From Globodera rostochiensis (Eukaryota; Nematoda; Chromadorea; Rhabditida; Heteroderidae): 64,000 nucleotides of DNA. The DNA is taken from NCBI GenBank assembly GCA_018350325.1, contig JAEVLN010000014.1, positions 682,001 through 746,000 of the forward strand. Reading direction: 5' to 3'. Under the pieces are notes generated by a model that saw only the letters and a list, made by a program, of their open reading frames with translations, made no database searches and was not told the DNA's origin. Shown in pieces: positions 48,282 through 60,900 of this stretch (positions are counted from its first letter, which is position 1; each line of letters starts with the position of its first letter). The translations under genes were made by a program, and so were the position numbers.

Positions 48282-48514
48282 CTTTTTTTAGAGTTTTTGA
48301 ATATTTGAAAGTATCGATTTTTTGGCATTGTGTCAAAGATGATCAGTGCTTTGGCACAAAAGTGGTCTGACTACCCGACATTTTGGTGCCAGAAAATGTC
48401 GGCTTACGGGGTATTCTGTGCAACTCTGATTTTCTGTTTATTTAATTTTGATCAGAATTTTACAAAAATCAATTCGTACTTCAAATGCGAATATTTTTAA
48501 TTGAATGAAAACAT

Positions 48515-50209
48515 TTATTTGTTGCGCTTTTTGTGTACCTCCAAGTCCAAAATGTTGACCGGTCGATTTTGGTTAGTTCCCAACAGTTTGACCGCTTCCG
48601 ATGCCAACGAACGCTTCCATTTCTGTGAAGAAAATATTTAAAAATGCATTTTTAATTAAATTTTGATAATAACAATTAATTACAATTTGATTCATGCCGG
48701 AGGCAATCGGAAGGTTCGTCGCTTCGCCCCGGGCAATCACCGCGCGGGCTTTGTTCTTCAAATTGACATTAATTATATTTTAATTAATTTTTTTGTTAAA
48801 AAAATTAATATATATCTGTCGGCGTATTATTTGAATATTAGGATTATTTGGAATAATGTTAGTATTATTTGAAAATATTTTGAATTAAAAATTATTTTAG
48901 ACTCGTCAAATTCGAATGAATTTTACAGTAAAAATTTAAAAATTCCATTTTTCTTTACTTGAAAAAAGAGGATTTCGCATTTTACTAAAATTCAATTTTG
49001 TAAAGATATTCAAATAATACACATCAATTAAATTGAAAATATATAATAAACACAAATATTGCATTTAATTATTGTAAAAATAAAATTATTAAAATAAATT
49101 TCCATTCTCACAATATAATCGACGATCACTTGGCCTTCCTCAGTGTTAATTTGGTATTTTAATGTGAATTTTTCGTCCGTTTTAACGCGTAAAATTCGCT
49201 GTTTTCGCTGCCATTCATTTTGTCCAATTATTTGTTGACCATTTGCGTTGTAAAAATTGCTTAAACATTTTTATAAAATTGTAAAACAAAACGCCAAAAC
49301 TATTCAAAGTTTAGATATTTCCAACCCATTCTTTGCATTGTTGTTAATGATGGCATTGGCATTGTTGTAAGAATCGGCGGCATCCTCCTCAACAAAGTCG
49401 GGCACATAATTAAAATCTTCATTTCTTTTGCTGTTCTCGAAGCCGCCGACGTCTCCAATTCGTCCTCCTTTTCCTCTTCTTCCTTTCCTTTCTTCTTCCC
49501 ATCCGTTTACTCTTCCTCCTCCATTTTCTCTTTCACCTTCATACCATCCTCCTTCCACTCCTCTTCCTCCTCCTCCTTCTTGCCATCCTCCACTTCCTCC
49601 ATTTCCTCTTCCTCTTCCACCGTCATTTCTTCCTCCTTGCCATACTTCTTCTCCTCCTCCTCCTTGCCATCCTCCATCTACTCCTCTTCTTCTTCCTCCT
49701 TGCCATGCCTCGTACCCTCCTCTCCCTCCTTTTTCCCATTGTCCAACTCCTCCTCTTCCTCCATTTCCTCTTCCTCTTCCACCGCCATTTCTTCCTGTTT
49801 GCCATGCTTCGTACCCTCCTCTCCCTCCTTTTTCCCATTCTCCAACTCCTCTTCCACCGTCATTTCTTCCTGTTTGCCATGCTTCTTCTCCTCCTCTTCT
49901 TCCTCCTCCCCATCCTCCACCTACTCCTCTTCCTCCATTCCTTCCTCCATTTCCTCTTCCTCTTCCACCGTCATTTTTTCCTCCTTGCCATGTTTCGTAC
50001 CCTCCTCTTCCTGTTGCTCTTCCAGCAACATTACGGTAGTCACCGTCGTTACCACCGTATGCCGCCACCGCCGTCGTCGCCGGCACTCTTCCTCCCCCCC
50101 AATTCTGCCGGCTGCCATTGTTACCGTATTCATCAATAACACTACCGTACGCGGCGGCGTTGTTGTTGGCGGCTTCAGAGCGTTGTGAAAATGTGCAATT
50201 AATGCACAT
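48515..50209 (-). CDS. Gly-rich RGG/tryptophan-repeat protein (403 aa)
   Basis: Exons: 49326-50209, 49112-49259, 48684-48755, 48515-48622 (1212 nt). The first exon is dominated by Gly/Arg repeats of roughly 20-25 aa around RGGYEAWQTGRNDGGRGRGN, interrupted by acidic and Asn-rich ends. The C-terminal third is different: a charged beta-like segment (QRILRVKTDEKFTLKYQI, EGQVIVDYI) and helices (KARAVIARGEATNLPIASG, KWKRSLASEAVKLLG), which could be a small folded domain I do not recognise. RGG repeats suggest RNA binding, but a cuticle or shell-type Gly-rich role is equally open. The start is the first ATG of the exon; an upstream coding exon is possible. Its neighbours on both sides are same-strand (gaps ~230 and ~310 bp). 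Confidence 0.65.
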
Positions 50210-50516
50210 CAATTTCCAATTCTTTTGGTAATTGGTCGCTAACAGTGTGTGAGGCAGGGACGCCGTTGTGGGAAATCTATTTTAATTATATTGTAATTAC
50301 CTAATTAGGTAATTAATTAATTAATTAATTACCCCTTTTAATTTATTATTTCTGTTTCATTTATAAAATTTTGGGTTTAAAATGAATATTTATTTTATAT
50401 TAATTACAAATTAAATGTTTTTTATGTTGTACATTTATTGTTTTTAAAATTTAATTTACATTATTTTTATTTATTTGTTATTATTTAAATTAAAAAATTA
50501 AATAATTTTTAATTTG

Positions 50517-52119
50517 TTACGTTGCGCATTTCATTTTCGCTTTCAGTGACGCTTTTTTCACTGGATTTTGTCGTTTTTTCTTCTCCAATATCAATTCACA
50601 GTAAATTTGTTCAACGTGTTCATCAAAAAGCTGCAAAACAATCACATAATAAAAAATTAATTAAAAATATTTTTTAATTTAAAATAAAATAAATTGATTA
50701 ATTTGTGGCGCGCGCCTGAAACGGAAGCCCGCACTGCGGGTCCACCAACTGGCAGCGGCCGTTCACACAGCTAACACAGCGATGCTTCGTCTGTTTCCAC
50801 AGCTCACGCATAACCAACCCGCCCAAGTCGAACAACGAGGCGACGGAGCGGGCTGAAAATGTTTAAAAAAATTAATAATAGTTTAAATATATTTTTGCAC
50901 AAAATTTGAAGGCGCTTGGGCTAGACCTAAAACAGAATTCCTTAAGGACTGCTCGAGATTTCGACCGAGAAAAAAATTAAACGATCGAGATTCGTTCGAG
51001 ATCACTTAAAAAACTCGAATCTCGAAAAAATCTCGGTAAAATGTTGTCGATCGAGAATCTCGATCGGTCCGATCACTATGCCTAATTACTGTCTTGGCAA
51101 ATAATCGCATTTGGTGCAGGGCTGGACGCTGCGTGGAAACCTTTCGATTTCGACTTTATTTTTCGAGATTTTGGTTGACAGTTTAGTAAGATTTTGTTCA
51201 GTCCGGGAATTCTTAAATGCGAATTCAATGAGTTTTAATCAAAATTCCAATCAGTTTTGATGAAACGGGATTCGTTTGATAAGAATTCAGAGGATTTTTG
51301 CGATCAATTTTGAAAAAATTTTAGCCGCGCACATTTTCGATATTTTCGTTGTTCCGCCGGGTCCAAATCGACGTGAGTGAACACCAGGCCGTCGTTGTCG
51401 CCCAAAATGCCATTGTTTTGGAAATGATTATTTTGTTCGGATGCCATCAAATTGCCTCCGCCCGGCGCCCATTGCTAAAATTTAAAATCCATAAAAATTT
51501 ATTAAATTTTCACAAATTTTTGCGCTGCTTTTGGAGATAATTTTAAATTTTGAAGCCCCAAAAATTTGATTTTCTGCAAATTTTTGCCAATTTTCCGCTT
51601 GTAGAGCCTTAGAATTAATTTGATTTTTGTGCTCAAAATTTGTTAACCCATCGATTTTTTTAATAAAAAATTCGAAAATTTTCAATCTCAAAAAGCGCCT
51701 TATGATTAATTAATTTCTCGCGAGCGAATATTTTGTACACTTTGTGAATTGGTTAATATTTTTGAAAAATAAAAAATTAATTTTAGAAAAGTAACGAGTC
51801 CCCCCCCCTACGGTTTTGGATAAATTCTCTCAAACGCTCCCCCCCCCCTCCGTCTATAAAAGTGCCCAAATTTGTTCACAATGCTTCGTGGCGGCTTCAG
51901 CTGCCGTCGGAATTGGCGTATGAACGGGAGGACATTGTGCCGTACAAATTCCTCGTCCATTTGCTGCGTCCATTCGGCCTCGGAGCGGACAATGCTTTGC
52001 GCGTTGTTAAAGTCGGGCGGCTGCTGCTGCTTCTGCTGCAGTTGGGCGTCGTCGAGTTGGAGCAGTACCAGCAGCAGCACAACGCCCAGCAAAAGGCGGC
52101 GGTGCTGGTGCAATTGCAT
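50517..52119 (-). CDS. Secreted protein with Cys motif, unknown family (210 aa)
   Basis: Exons: 51880-52119, 51333-51474, 50716-50852, 50517-50630; 633 nt, phases exact. The signal peptide RRLLLGVVLLLVLLQLDDAQ (ATG at 52119) precedes a Gln-rich start. Then come a helical charged region (EWTQQMDEEFVRHNVLPFIR), a polar segment (NHFQNNGILGDNDGLVFTHV), a helix (SVASLFDLGGLVMRELWKQ) and a compact Cys cluster HRCVSCVNGRCQLVDPQCGL, followed by a Lys-rich tail. Intron 3 uses a GC donor (CAG|GCGCGC); no GT is available nearby. It may be co-expressed with the two same-strand genes downstream, but spacing is too wide to claim an operon. Confidence 0.72.
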
Positions 52120-53538
52120 GGGCCAAAGTCTCAACACACTTTTGATTTGAAGAGGGCAAAACTTATTGCGGTGGGGAAAGGATGTTTGAGACTTTAGGAA
52201 TTGTTGGAAATTTTTTAAATATTTCAAACTAAATTTGTTATATAAGAATATTTAAAATTAAAAAAATATATTAAATTTAATATTAGAGTTGGTCGGACCG
52301 ATCGAGATTTGGATCGAGAATCTCCAAGTCTCAAAAAAATTAAAAGATCGAGATTTGTTCGAGATCATTAAAAAATCCCGAATCTCGAAAAATCTCGGTT
52401 CCGATCTCTATTCAATATTTGAGCGTTTAAACAAATTTAACTAACTCTAACTATACATTAAAGTACATTTAATAATTTTAAAAATCAAATTTCGGGGGTT
52501 CGGGGACAAAAACCCTGACCAAAAAGACTTCGGGGAGCAGCACCAAATTTTAAATCAAAAAAATAAATATTTTTTGAATTTTCTATAATCTTTTAGCTCC
52601 CTTTTTGTTTTTTAAAGAAAATTTTAAAATTTTCAGCAATATAGCCAAAAAATATAATTTATTTTTCGTAATTTTATGCGCAGAAAATCGGTGGATTGAA
52701 TTCCAATAATAAAAAAGCGCGTTTTGATGAAGCAAAAAATTGATTGGCATTGGCATAATTTGTCCAACCCTCCAAATGCCATCAATCCAATCAGTCAATA
52801 ATAATATAATCAAAATAATTAATGTACATAAAATCGTCGACAAGCAAATGAATGAATGTTTTCATCACAAAAATCGAATAAATATTATGTGAAAGAGTGA
52901 AATTCGTAAAGCAACGCCCGAATTTATATGGACAAAAAATCCCAAAAAATGTAACGCCAAAAACACCAACTTTTATGTCATAATTTTACCGTTTTTGTTT
53001 TTTGAAAAAGTTGGTTTAGATTTAATGGATTTTGAAGGAAAATGGAAAAATTGCTTAGTTTTAAAGAAGAAAAATTGCAATTATACAAATCCTAAAATTT
53101 GTTTCTTTCATCTACTTATGGCCAAATAATAAAATTCTACGATTATTTGAATCCCGGTTTTTAGAACCTGGATTTGGGGACTCGATTTATGCATTTGGTA
53201 CCCGGTTAGAAGAGCAAAATGTTGTGCAACCAGACTGGACGTAATCGGCACAAAAACTGAAATTAGGTGCAGCCTTGCCGGTGTGTACTAGAGACCGGTC
53301 GAGACGAGATCTCGTCTCGAGATTCTCGAGAAATCTCGTCTCGACATCTCGTCTCGAATAAAACTGGATTTTCGAGATTTTTCGAGAATCTTGTCTCGAG
53401 TCTCGCTCGAAGCTCAAGTCCGGTCTCTAGTGTGTACACCGTTCCCGGCCCCGGGAAAAACTAATTGATCCCAAACCGGGCGGCCTGAACATTTCCGGCT
53501 TCCGGACATCTTGGCATCCGGCAATTTCCATTTTGGCA
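52120..53538. other. Intergenic with TCGAGAT-rich segments
   Basis: Two segments rich in GATCGAGATT / TCTCGAAAAATCTCG words (52290-52410 and 53285-53425) are related to those at 8540-8645, 10070-10275 and 50950-51075. No exon. Confidence 0.6.
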
Positions 53539-56528
53539 TTATGTTTTTCCCTCCTCCTCCGCCTGCTCATGCCCATCTTTTGGCGGCACAATATTGCGCC
53601 ATCGGCAATGGATGGACTCGACCGACGTGTTCCGGGAGCCGTCCTCCTCGTCGCCGCCGCCCGACAACGACGAGGAGGACATGGCACTGGCACCACCAAT
53701 GCCAACGTCACCGCCGCCGCCGCCATACTCCAGGACGGCATTGTGTGCCGTTCTCAGCCGGTCAAAGAATGCGCAACGGACAGGCCGAAACCACCAGGTG
53801 GCCAACATGGACGCGAGAAGCATTTCCGCGCACAACAGGAAACAAATGTAGACTGTGCCATGAAAATAATGAATTTAAACATTTTTAAATAGCAAAAAAA
53901 ACAAAAACAAAAAAATGGGGCTAAACACTGTGCCATGAACTTATCTTAAGTCAAAATTTAAAAAATATAGCGCCTTTTGCGTTTTAAAACCCTTAGAAAA
54001 ATGTTTAAAATTTTTGGAAACAAAAAGGTGAATATTTTTTAATAAATTCAAATAAAGTTTTGGGATTTTCAAAATCGGAACAATAATTGGAATCCGTAAA
54101 CGCTTCATAAACCCCCCAAATTCGAAAGGTTTGGCAAAATTCGCCCTCACATTGTGCCACGGCCGACTGCGGGAGCGGGTTGAGGACGTCATGACGGCTT
54201 GAAATCAGATTGAGGGCGCCTATAAAGTCGGCGATAAACTTCTGCACGGACCAAATCAATTGGCAAATGTCGACGAGGCGAAAGAGCAGCAAAAAACTAT
54301 AAAAAAATTATTCTAATAATATTCTCTTTCAATTTTATAAAATAAAATTACAATAAATCATTTTTATTTGAAATTAAACTAAAATATAAAAATACTTTAA
54401 TTCTTAAGTTCATTATTTTTAAAATTTATCGTTCCGATATTTAAAAAATTCTTAATAATAATTCTCTCTCAATTTTATGAAATTACAGTAAAATTTCTAG
54501 ATTAAAATCTAAAAATTCTTTTTTAATAACTTAATTAATTTAATTTATTATTAAAATTAATCGTGCCGATATTTGTGCAGCAACGAGGCGCCGGCCGGCA
54601 CAATAATGTACGAGCCATAGGAGCCGATCAGAAGGGACACAATGCCAACCAAATTGGACAATTGGAAGAAAAGATTGGAACGGCTGTTCAACTCCTGCAC
54701 AACATTCAATTCATTCATTTTGTGTTTGGCTTTTACATTCGCCAAGTTTAAATTTTCAAAAAAATTAAGAACAAAAAAATGACAGAATTATTTTGTTTTT
54801 TTGAATTTTAGTGACGAAAAGAATTATAAATGACCATGAAGACGGTGATGTTCAGAATTTCGAGCAGTATACGCACAATCGGCGATTGGAACACGAGCCA
54901 TTCAAAGCGACGGAAATTTTTTCTGTCAACGGATAATCAAATCATTTTTGCTACCATTTAAAGATCCGAATCATTCGCTAGCGATCGATCAATCACTAGC
55001 ATGTATTGATCAGAATCTTTTGCTATCGATCGATCAATGACTACCATTTACTGATCTGAACCCTTCTAAGAGCTGTCCCTAATTTTCCACCTTCTCTAAA
55101 GCTAAACGCACTCTGTCGGCTGCAACTTGTCGAAACAGAACAGGCAGCAGCCCAACGGACAGACCCGGATTGATATTCGCTTGCCCTTTGCCAACAGTTT
55201 ACGGCACATCGATTTGCGGGACCCGTTCAGCTGTAATCACTCGAAAATGACCGGTTAATTAGTCAAAATCCAGAACTTAATTGGTCAAAATGTCAGAAAA
55301 CGAACCGTTCATTGATCAGATCACCGAAATGATCGGTTGCTGTTTTCGCTTATGTCAACGATCGGAAATAATCACTGACCGTGCACATCAAACAGACGAG
55401 CACAAAAATGCAGATCATGTAGTAGACCAGCGCAATTGCGTACATAAAGATGGCGGCCCGTGGCAGCACCATGCCCACCAGACCGCACACCGCTACTACC
55501 TGACAACAAATTATTAATACAAATTAGGGGATGGATGCGTACGATTTCTGTAATTAGCACTTCCTTTTGCCTAATCAGTCAGTGGTGATCACTGATCAGA
55601 CCCAGAACCGTTCGACGATAACGAACAGGACGGAAGGGTGCATCTGCCGGTGATCGGACCCAGACCCCGCGATAATGGACAGGTCCCGTGATCGGAACAG
55701 ACGGAAATGACTGCGGAGATCAGTCACAACAACCAACTATCATGGGGCGGGGAGGACAGGTGCGGCTGCCGATGATCGGTATCCCAACTCTGATCGGTGC
55801 TTACAACAATCCGATCAAGGCAATATGGGACCGGAATGGTCTCGCCGGAAGAAAGCCTAACCCAGACTCTCCTCTCTCTCTCTCTCGAGTATTCGATGTC
55901 GAGAATCAAGAGAGAGTCGAGACTCTCGAGTATTCGATGTCCAGACTCGAGACTCTCGAGTATCCTCCAAATTTGAATTTTGTTGTGGAAGGAAAAAAAC
56001 GCACGGGTGCCATGAACACCAGCCAGTAGAGATCGGTGCGTATTTGCTCGTCTTTGATGAATTTGAGCACAAAGATCAGATGGAGCAGACTAAGGCACAG
56101 CACAACGCCGGTCATCCCGGCACCGGCACACAGCAACACCAACGACGGCTTGTCGATGGCTGCAAAACAATTTTTGGCATAAAAATTATAAAATAAATTA
56201 AAAATTATAAAAACAAAAAATTGAACCCCCCAAATATTATACATTTAAAATTTATTGTTTGGAAAGCTTCTTTAACATTTTAAATGCTTTTTAGGGCGTT
56301 GAAATTTCTGCTGTTTAAAGGAACTTTGAAATTTTAAGTAAATTTAAGGATTTAAATGTTCTCAAAATAAATCGGAGGGCTTTCAAATTTTTAAAATTTC
56401 ACATTTTTGGCCCCTAATTTTTGGATCATCAGCAGAACACCTTTCATCCACTGCTGCACGTCCGGGATGAATTCGTCGGTTGTGTTGCAGCCCTCTTTTT
56501 GGCAAAACAATTGACGGACAAAATCCAT
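53539..56528 (-). CDS. osta: Organic solute transporter alpha-type membrane protein (403 aa)
   Basis: Seven-TM protein of the OST-alpha/TMEM184 superfamily; OST-alpha with OST-beta exports steroid and bile-acid-like solutes at the plasma membrane. Exons (descending): 56441-56528, 56005-56159, 55380-55499, 55112-55230, 54816-54922, 54567-54729, 54151-54296, 53539-53852; 1212 nt exactly. Seen in order: extracellular N-terminus with Cys (FCQKEGCNTTDEF), TM1 (GVVLCLSLLHLIFVLKFI), TM2-3 around the conserved Pro-Arg (GMVLPRAAIFMY, YYMICIFVLVCLM), the diagnostic cytosolic Cys motif VCPLGCCLFCFDKLQP, then four more hydrophobic segments (VRILLEILNITVFMVIY, LVGIVSLLIGSYGSYIIV, FLLLFRLVDICQLIW, YICFLLCAEMLLASMLAT). 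The C-tail is long, acidic and Gly/Ser-rich. One intron uses a weak GC donor (TCG|GCACGA at 54566). No OST-beta partner is seen here. Confidence 0.88.
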
Positions 56529-57587
56529 TTTTTTTTGTTGTTGAAAAAATTCAAAATTTAATTTTGTAGCGCTGTCAAAGTCCGCACAAATTTTTCCCGC
56601 AAATTCAATTTGGAAAAAACTCGTTTTTTTTTTTTGTATGTTGTCAAAATGGGCTGAAAATAAACAAAAATGTAATTGCGATTGTCGCAATTTAAGTGCA
56701 AAATCAATGGAATATATGCGCGAAAACATTGATCATCAAAAAGCGAAAAATTGAAAGAATTTTCAACTGAATAAAATGCAATTCTTTTTTAAATTTCAAT
56801 CAATTGATCAGTCTTGATCAATTTGAATGTTTTTAAAGACTGACTCATCGCACTATGATCAGTTTTTTTGGGTCAAACATTTGCACTTTTTATATTATTC
56901 AAAAAATTCCTTCTCCCAATTACTAATTGCTTTTAATCTGTAATTTTTTGTTATATTTAATTGGCAATTTAAAAAAATTGATGTTTGAAATTTTATATTA
57001 ATATTTTTGTCACAAATAAAAATGGTCCATAACAGAAAGGTAAACAATTCCCTAAGGCCTTAAAAATCAGCGAAAACAAATGAACATTCTGATTAGAGTT
57101 AGGATCCAGGTGAGCTGATCGGTAAGAAGAAGTTGATCTGATCAAACCGGATCGGATCTGCTGATCAGGACAAAAGGAAGTGATCTGATCAATATTGGAG
57201 TAGGGTTGGACCCGTCTCTGTTCATCATAGACCGCCTGATCAATTGATCGACCCTTGGCCAAATGGTGGTCATGTGGGACACATACAATCCCAATTCCTG
57301 ATCATAAACGGTGAACATGTCCATGAATAATTCTTACAACCCAAAATTTTGTCGTTAAATCGGGCGGGGGGAAAAGGGCAAAAAAAAAGCGGCAAATAAT
57401 GCGCATGTAAATCTCCATTTATTCATTCATATGTAAATGGCGAGTGGGCGCAATATTTACACCATTTGCCGGGCGCTATTTTGGGGCCCCGCAATTGCAA
57501 AACGCCGCCGGGGCTTTTGTTTTGCCTCCCCCCCCCCCCCTAAACTGTGACATAAATGGGAAATGGGGAAAACAAATACTGTATTGT
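56529..57587. other. Non-coding, GATC-rich
   Basis: No gene seen. TGATC/GATCAG words are dense at 56800-56860 and 57090-57260. This is the 5' flank of the OST-alpha gene. Confidence 0.55.
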
Positions 57588-57945
57588 ATAATCCCTGCTG
57601 TATACTGTATAATCCCTGCTGTATACTGTATAATCCCTGCTGTATACTGTATAATCCCTGCTGTATACTGTATAAACCCTGCTGTATATTGTATAATCCC
57701 TGCTGTATATTGTATAATCCTTGCTGTATACTGTATAATCCCTGCTGTATAGTGTATAATCCCTGCTGTATATTGTATAATCCCTGCTGTATATTGTATA
57801 ATCCCTGCTGTATACTGTATAATCCCTGCTGTATATTGTATAATCCCTGCTGTATATTGTATAATCCCTGCTGTATACTGTATAATCCCTGCTGTATACT
57901 GTATAATCCCTGCTGTATATTGTATAATCCTTGCTTTTGCCTTTT
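57588..57945. repeat. Minisatellite, 20-bp unit TATAATCCCTGCTGTATACT
   Basis: About 18 head-to-tail copies of a 20-bp unit with C/T variation (TATACTG / TATATTG) and rare CCTTG, AACCC or TAGTG changes. Because 20 is not a multiple of three and the unit lacks stops in several frames, both strands show long false ORFs. Confidence 0.96.
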
Positions 57946-60900
57946 TCAAAACAAAATCGGGGAGAGCAAAGACTAAAAAAAAAGCGTTAAATTGTACGGA
58001 AAAAAAGTAAAATGTCAAACACTGATTAATTGATGGAGGATAATGACAAAGTTTTGGTCGCGGGGTTTTTGTCCCCGACATTCCCCCCGCCCCCGCACCC
58101 CGCAGGGTCGGGGAGCAACACTAATCTGCGCCTGAGGGACCCGGACTTTGGTGCCGGGATTCCGGATTCCGGACTTTTTTGGAGCCGGGATTCCGGCCGG
58201 ACTTTTTTTGGCATCTTTTTGATCAGTATTGTCGAGAATTGCCAAATATTTTTGTCTTCGACCCTTTCCCGAAGATACGCCGGAAATCGAATCGAAAAAA
58301 TGGCGGGCGGGGATACATCCCCTGGGGGGTTTGAATTGAACACAATTAATTCAATTCAGCTTATCCAAATTTTCGTTTTTTAAGAAAAAATTCTTTTTCA
58401 TCAAATATTTTTACCATCGAATTTTATTACATAAATCGCATTATTAGATGAGACGAGACGAGCCAGTGATTTTATCATCGCGTTTCGCGTGTTTGACGAA
58501 AATAAAATTCGATTTAATGCGATGGACGCGGATTTATTTGTGAGAGGTGAGAAAATTGGTTTTTGAATTGGAATTAAAATGAATTATTTTTATTTTATAT
58601 TATTGGATGGCCAAATATTCAAGCAACTCTGTGCAAAAAGAACATAAAAATTTTATTAAAAAGATGACGTCATTTTGTGCTTTTTGGACTTTGATCCCTG
58701 GGCTTGTAATTTTAGGCATAATTTTTAGTGTTTATTGAAAACGCCGAAATTTGTGCTAAAAATTATAAAAAAACATTTTAAAAAATTAAATTAACAGAAA
58801 TATTTAAATTGTTTTGTGGACTTTGTGATCTTTGGGGTTGCCTTTAACCTTTGAATTGAATAGAGAAATAAATGGTGGTTTTAATTGAATTTTTTGTACA
58901 TATTACAACAAAAAACGACACAAATTTTATTTTAAAAATTAATTAAATGTTGAAAAATTAAAAGAGCCAATAAAATTGGACCAAAAATTGGTTGGGGGGG
59001 GCAATTGTTTTATAAATGCAAAAAATTGGTCTCATTTTATAAGCGGAGATAAATAACGCGACGACCGACCGACCGACTTGTTGGTGACGCACTGCACGCA
59101 AAAGGTTTGTACAACAGCGGCAGCGGAACAAACACATCGATTTAATTTTCTGCTAAAAACTGTACACTTTTTGAGCAATTAATTACCCCCAAATTGATTC
59201 TTTTTGTTAATTGGGGGGTTTTACAAAATTTTAATGAATTTTGATGCATCATCGAGCAGAAATTACTTTTAATTAAATATAAAAGTCTCCAATTGTTAAA
59301 CATAAATTTTTAAAAAAACATGGGGTCACCCCCAAGTGTTTCCAGCAATTGAAGAAATTGATTTTCTCTCTTGCCCTGTCTGAGATTCTGATCATTAGCT
59401 GATCCGATAATGATCTGGTCTGGTCCGTGATCAGACTCATAATGATCTGGTCTGGTCCGTGATCAGATTCGAGGTTCGGACCCCTGGCCTGATTTGTGAT
59501 TTGTGTCATGTGATGGGGGGTGGGTGTTCTGATCACATTTGTGGAGCATGTGGTTATTGATCGGGTGCTGAACATGGATGGATCCAGATCGCGCAGCAAT
59601 AAAATCATAATCAGAAGAGTTTTTGTGGAATTAAATTTTGCATAAAATGATAAAAATTTTTTGTTTGCGCGTCATAAATGAATGAATGGAATGTTTGGAG
59701 GGAGATTGAGTGAATATAATGTCTTTTAACCACTGTTTCAAGTGGACTTTTTGTTGAAAAACATCACAGAAAAGAGACTCTCAACGAGTCGACTTGGAAT
59801 TTTTTGATTTTTTAGGCTTAAAAAAGCAATTTATGTAAACAACAAGCTTTGAATTGATAAAAAAAGATCATTTTTGTTAAAACTTTGCCAATTGGGCAAA
59901 CAAAAAGAGAAAATTTCAAATATTTTCAAAGAATCGGCGATTGTCTTGGCATTGTTATCGAAAGGCATATTTTGAATACTTGGCCATCCGATTGATTTAC
60001 AAGAACTGCGAAAAACGGATATGCTTCAGAGAAAGACCATTTTATTAATTTCTGCTAATTTTAGGCCCCCAGGGGAACTGAACATTTTTTTCTAATTTTT
60101 GCCAAAAATTTGAATAATAAAATATAACGAGCAAATGTTAAAAAATTATGCCAAATTTATATGTTTATTAAAATAAAAAATTTAGACTAAAACTTGTTGA
60201 TCAATTCAAAGCAAAAAGAATGATTCTTGGCCTGGCCTACAAATTTGTTAGCCTTTCGTGGGTAAATGAATAAAACAATTTTATGCCAATAAATTTGTAA
60301 TTGAATGAACCGGCACAGATAATAATGGCATTGAATGAATGTGAAGAATGCCGCCCGCCCGACGACCAATGGCTTCGGAGAATTGTTGGCACACTCTCGC
60401 CGGCCCCCCCGCCGGCCCTCAAACATTGTGCCAAACATTTAAATGGCAATCAAGCAGCAGCAAATGTTAGCTTTAAGCATACCCAAAATGCCATGGAAAC
60501 CCCCGGCCCCCTCCCCCGAGGGGACAAGAGAAATGAAAGAAAAAAAGTGAGAGAAAAGGAAAGCTGAAGAGAATCAGAGAAAAATGTAAGCAAATTTTTG
60601 AAACAACACAGCGCCTGAGGGGAGGGTAATTAGAGTTTTAAGGTTACTGTAGAATTAAGTGGTCATTACATAAACATGTTGATTAAATTAAATGAACCGA
60701 CATAAACTTTTGAGTAAGACTATTTTTTAAATTTATAATTTGGATTTATAGTGGCTGTTTATTTTCCAAATTTATTTAAACATTTTAAATACCAAATTAT
60801 CGATTATGTTAATTCTATTTTTATTGGTACTTATTGAAAAGTAATTAAGTAATTGATTAATAGAATTATTTCTTCTAATTATCCTAGTCTAAATGTTTTT

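Noticed and set aside
49428..50188. Long plus-strand Pro/Ser/Leu-rich ORFs
   Set aside because: Shadows of the Gly/Arg-rich minus-strand exon 49326-50209, which alone splices in phase to a conserved-looking C-terminus.
57476..58081. 201-codon ORF of IIQYTAG repeats and its plus-strand counterparts
   Set aside because: Product of a 20-bp non-coding minisatellite open in several frames on both strands; no flanking exons.
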